From Glaciecola sp964446865 (GTDB lineage Bacteria > Pseudomonadota > Gammaproteobacteria > Enterobacterales > Alteromonadaceae): a stretch of 7,471 bases of DNA. The stretch spans positions 1 through 7,471 of the forward strand of contig CAYURD010000151.1 in the NCBI GenBank assembly GCA_964446865.1, in the 5' to 3' direction. The stretch's first letter is position 1. Each line of letters opens with the position of its first letter. The notes beneath the pieces were generated by a model. It had not been told where the DNA came from. It was given only the letters and a program-made list of their open reading frames with translations, and did not search any database. Below, piece by piece: positions 6,026 to 7,471 of the stretch. A program made the position numbers and the translations under genes.

Positions 6026-6039
6026 TTGATATAGATCAG
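6026..6039. promoter_or_regulatory. FNR/Anr-box-like inverted repeat
   Basis: TTGAT-ATAG-ATCAG matches the FNR consensus TTGAT-N4-ATCAA at 9 of 10 defined positions. It lies in the divergent region between ppk2 and efpL and could act on either. Such a 10-base match can arise by chance in AT-rich DNA, and no FNR gene is in view, so oxygen control is only a suggestion. Confidence 0.35.
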
Positions 6040-6125
6040 CTAAATAATTTTACCAAAGAATCTACTTTGTCGAGCCTTATCTCACATAAGCACTTTGTGA
6101 TGGCTTTGCATTATGGTAGCGTATA

Positions 6126-6163
6126 GCCCATAAAAAGGGCGCCAAATGACCATAATAACGCCC
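6126..6163 (+). promoter_or_regulatory. Two mutually exclusive small hairpins before efpL
   Basis: GGGC at 6137-6140 can pair with GCCC at 6126-6129 (7-base loop). Alternatively GGGCG at 6137-6141 can pair with CGCCC at 6159-6163. The released CCC (6161-6163) could in turn pair with the GGG of the efpL ribosome site (6175-6177). The stems are only 3-5 bp, so a regulatory role is speculative and depends on where transcription starts. Confidence 0.2.
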
Positions 6164-6185
6164 ATCATATAAAAGGGATTACACC

Positions 6186-6752
6186 ATGCCAAAAGCCAGT
6201 GAAGTCAAAAAGAATGCCTGCATCGAACATAACGGCAAAACTTACCTAGTCAAAGATATTAATAAACTCACACCAAGCGGTCGTGCTGGCGCTAGCTTAT
6301 ACAGAATGCGATTGTACGAGGTGGCTACCGGTATTAAAGCTGATGAGAGCTTTAAAGCTGACGAAATGATAAACACAGCAGATTTCTCACGGAAAAAAGT
6401 GATGTTTTCGTATGTTGACGGCAACGAATATGTGTTTATGGATAACGAAGATTACACGCCTTATTCGCTCGACAAAGAAACCATCGCTGAAGAGCTTTTA
6501 TTCATTAATGAAGAAACCGAAGGTTTGCAGGTTTTAATTGTTGATGACAGCCCAGTTGGCCTTGATTTGCCAGCATCTGTCGATTTGGTCATTACCGAAA
6601 CAGACCCTTCAATCAAGGGCGCGTCGGCAAGTGCACGCACCAAACCAGCTACCTTAACAACCGGCTTAGTTGTGCAGGTGCCTGAGTACATTGGCTCTGG
6701 AGAGAAAATCAAAATCAATGTGGCTGAGCAAAAGTTCACTAGCCGAGCGTAA
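6186..6752 (+). CDS. efpL: EF-P-like translation factor EfpL/YeiP (188 aa)
   Basis: EfpL (YeiP) is a paralogue of elongation factor P that binds the ribosome between the P and E sites and relieves stalling at proline-rich and related motifs. Length and sequence match the YeiP subfamily over the whole protein. The N-terminal KOW-like domain (1-62) has NGKTYLVKDI (16-25) and a tip loop P30-S-G-R33-A-G-A-S-L-Y-R. Arg33 is in the place where canonical EF-P carries its modified Lys, as expected for YeiP and not for EF-P itself. The central domain includes FSYVDGNEYVFMDNEDYTPY (78-97), and the C-terminal OB domain has KGASASARTKPATLTTGLVV (144-163) and VPEYIGSGEKIKIN (165-178). Ribosome site AAGGGA (6173-6178) lies 7 bases before the ATG. 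The next gene follows after 39 bases on the same strand with no terminator seen, so the two may be co-transcribed. Confidence 0.95.
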   Translation: MPKASEVKKNACIEHNGKTYLVKDINKLTPSGRAGASLYRMRLYEVATGIKADESFKADEMINTADFSRKKVMFSYVDGNEYVFMDNEDYTPYSLDKETIAEELLFINEETEGLQVLIVDDSPVGLDLPASVDLVITETDPSIKGASASARTKPATLTTGLVVQVPEYIGSGEKIKINVAEQKFTSRA

Positions 6753-6791
6753 GACAATCCCAATTTTTATCATTAAATTACAGGAGTTATC

Positions 6792-7471
6792 ATGAAAAAA
6801 GTACTCGTGGTCATATTACTACTTGTTGCCCTTATTGCCGGCGGCGCGTGGTACTTAATAAGCGGTGCGGGCGGCTTTATTAAAGCCCAAATTGAACAGC
6901 AAGGCAGTACCTTTTTAGGCACGCAAGTTAGCGTATTTAACGTTGATTTGGCCTTGTCAGATGGTCGCCTCACAATTAGTGATATTGACGTAGAAAACCC
7001 TGCTGGCTTTAGCCAATCGGATGCGTTTAGCTTAGGCTCTATCACGCTTGATTTAGGCGATGTTTCAGGCGAACCCTATGTTGTGCAAAACGTTCAACTT
7101 AATGCCCCTGAGGTATTGTACGAAGTCGACGCATCAGGCAAAGGTAACCTACTCGTGCTCAAAGAGCAGTTGATGGCAAACTTACCTGCATCCGACGCGC
7201 CACCACCAAGCAACGAACAAGGGGCTAACCCTCTGGTGATTATCGAACAAGTGATTGTTAGTGATGTTCGCCTAAAGCTTAACTTCGAAAAGCTCAATAC
7301 AGGCGACATTGACCTTGGCGAAAAAGCCTACGAAGTGACTCTTCCTACTTTTAACGCTGGCTCCATAGGCAAGCCTAATGGTATACCTGCTGATCAAGCT
7401 GGCGCAGCTATTGCCAATGCAATGCTCGACAATATAATTGACGCAGCAAAGGATCAAGCTAAAGAACGGGC
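6792..7471 (+). CDS. AsmA-like membrane-anchored periplasmic protein, 3' end outside the window
   Basis: The frame opens with ATG at 6792 behind AGGAG (6782-6786, 5 bases away) and stays open to the window edge: 226 complete codons and two bases. Residues 4-23 form one hydrophobic segment after MKK, a signal anchor or uncleaved signal peptide, leaving the rest in the periplasm. The following part has the AsmA-like N-terminal pattern: GGFIKAQIEQQGSTFLGTQV (27-46), a beta-rich LSDGRLTISDIDVENPAGF (55-73), AFSLGSITLDLG (78-89), then VQNVQLNAPEVLYEVD (98-113). AsmA-type proteins are linked to envelope lipid transport and outer-membrane assembly; the exact role here is unknown. A linker with PPP (137-139) follows, and the visible end (about 200-226) looks like an amphipathic Ala/Asp/Lys helix. 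Without the C-terminus the family call is moderate. Confidence 0.75.
   Translation, partial: MKKVLVVILLLVALIAGGAWYLISGAGGFIKAQIEQQGSTFLGTQVSVFNVDLALSDGRLTISDIDVENPAGFSQSDAFSLGSITLDLGDVSGEPYVVQNVQLNAPEVLYEVDASGKGNLLVLKEQLMANLPASDAPPPSNEQGANPLVIIEQVIVSDVRLKLNFEKLNTGDIDLGEKAYEVTLPTFNAGSIGKPNGIPADQAGAAIANAMLDNIIDAAKDQAKER

Noticed and set aside
6082..6100. TCACA...TGTGA inverted repeat as a CRP site
   Set aside because: The half-sites are in the wrong order for CRP (TGTGA-N6-TCACA) and the interior symmetry is poor.
6773..7457. Minus-strand frames opposite the AsmA-like gene
   Set aside because: The plus-strand frame has a start, a ribosome site, a signal anchor and family-like sequence and is open to the window edge; the antisense frames have none of these.

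Overview
The window looks like chromosome of a marine gammaproteobacterium, most likely of the Alteromonadales (Glaciecola/Paraglaciecola/Alteromonas type). That is inference from moderate-to-low GC, AT-rich intergenic DNA, and the mix of a YeiP-type EF-P paralogue, a one-domain PPK2, a short phasin and a DUF1800/DUF1501 pair. No rRNA, tRNA, insertion sequence, CRISPR array or phage gene was seen.

Layout. Bases 1-267 are non-coding: a hairpin, a 9-bp tandem array, three 11-bp direct repeats and a palindrome over a candidate -35 box. Bases 268-3575 (+) hold a two-gene unit, a DUF1800 lipoprotein followed after 11 bases by a Tat-exported DUF1501 protein of the alkaline-phosphatase/sulfatase fold. 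A phasin gene (3577-4062, -) meets its end tail to tail with one base between. A TTG-started six-helix membrane protein (4261-4968, +), which I read as a possible bacterial Mpv17/PMP22 relative, then converges with ppk2 (4977-5948, -), leaving eight bases. A 237-base divergent region with an FNR-box-like site and small hairpins separates ppk2 from efpL/yeiP (6186-6752, +). efpL is followed 39 bases later by an AsmA-like membrane-anchored protein that runs off the window at 7471.

How the genes may fit together. The first two form a conserved export module of unknown biochemistry: the lipoprotein probably sits at the outer membrane and its partner in the periplasm. Phasin and PPK2 both concern storage polymers (PHA granules and polyphosphate), and the membrane gene lies between them. 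EfpL helps ribosomes through proline-rich stretches; three proteins in the window contain PPP, including the gene directly behind efpL. No complete new defence or mobile system is visible. The most open questions are the Mpv17-like protein, the DUF1800/DUF1501 pair and the repeat-rich leader before it.
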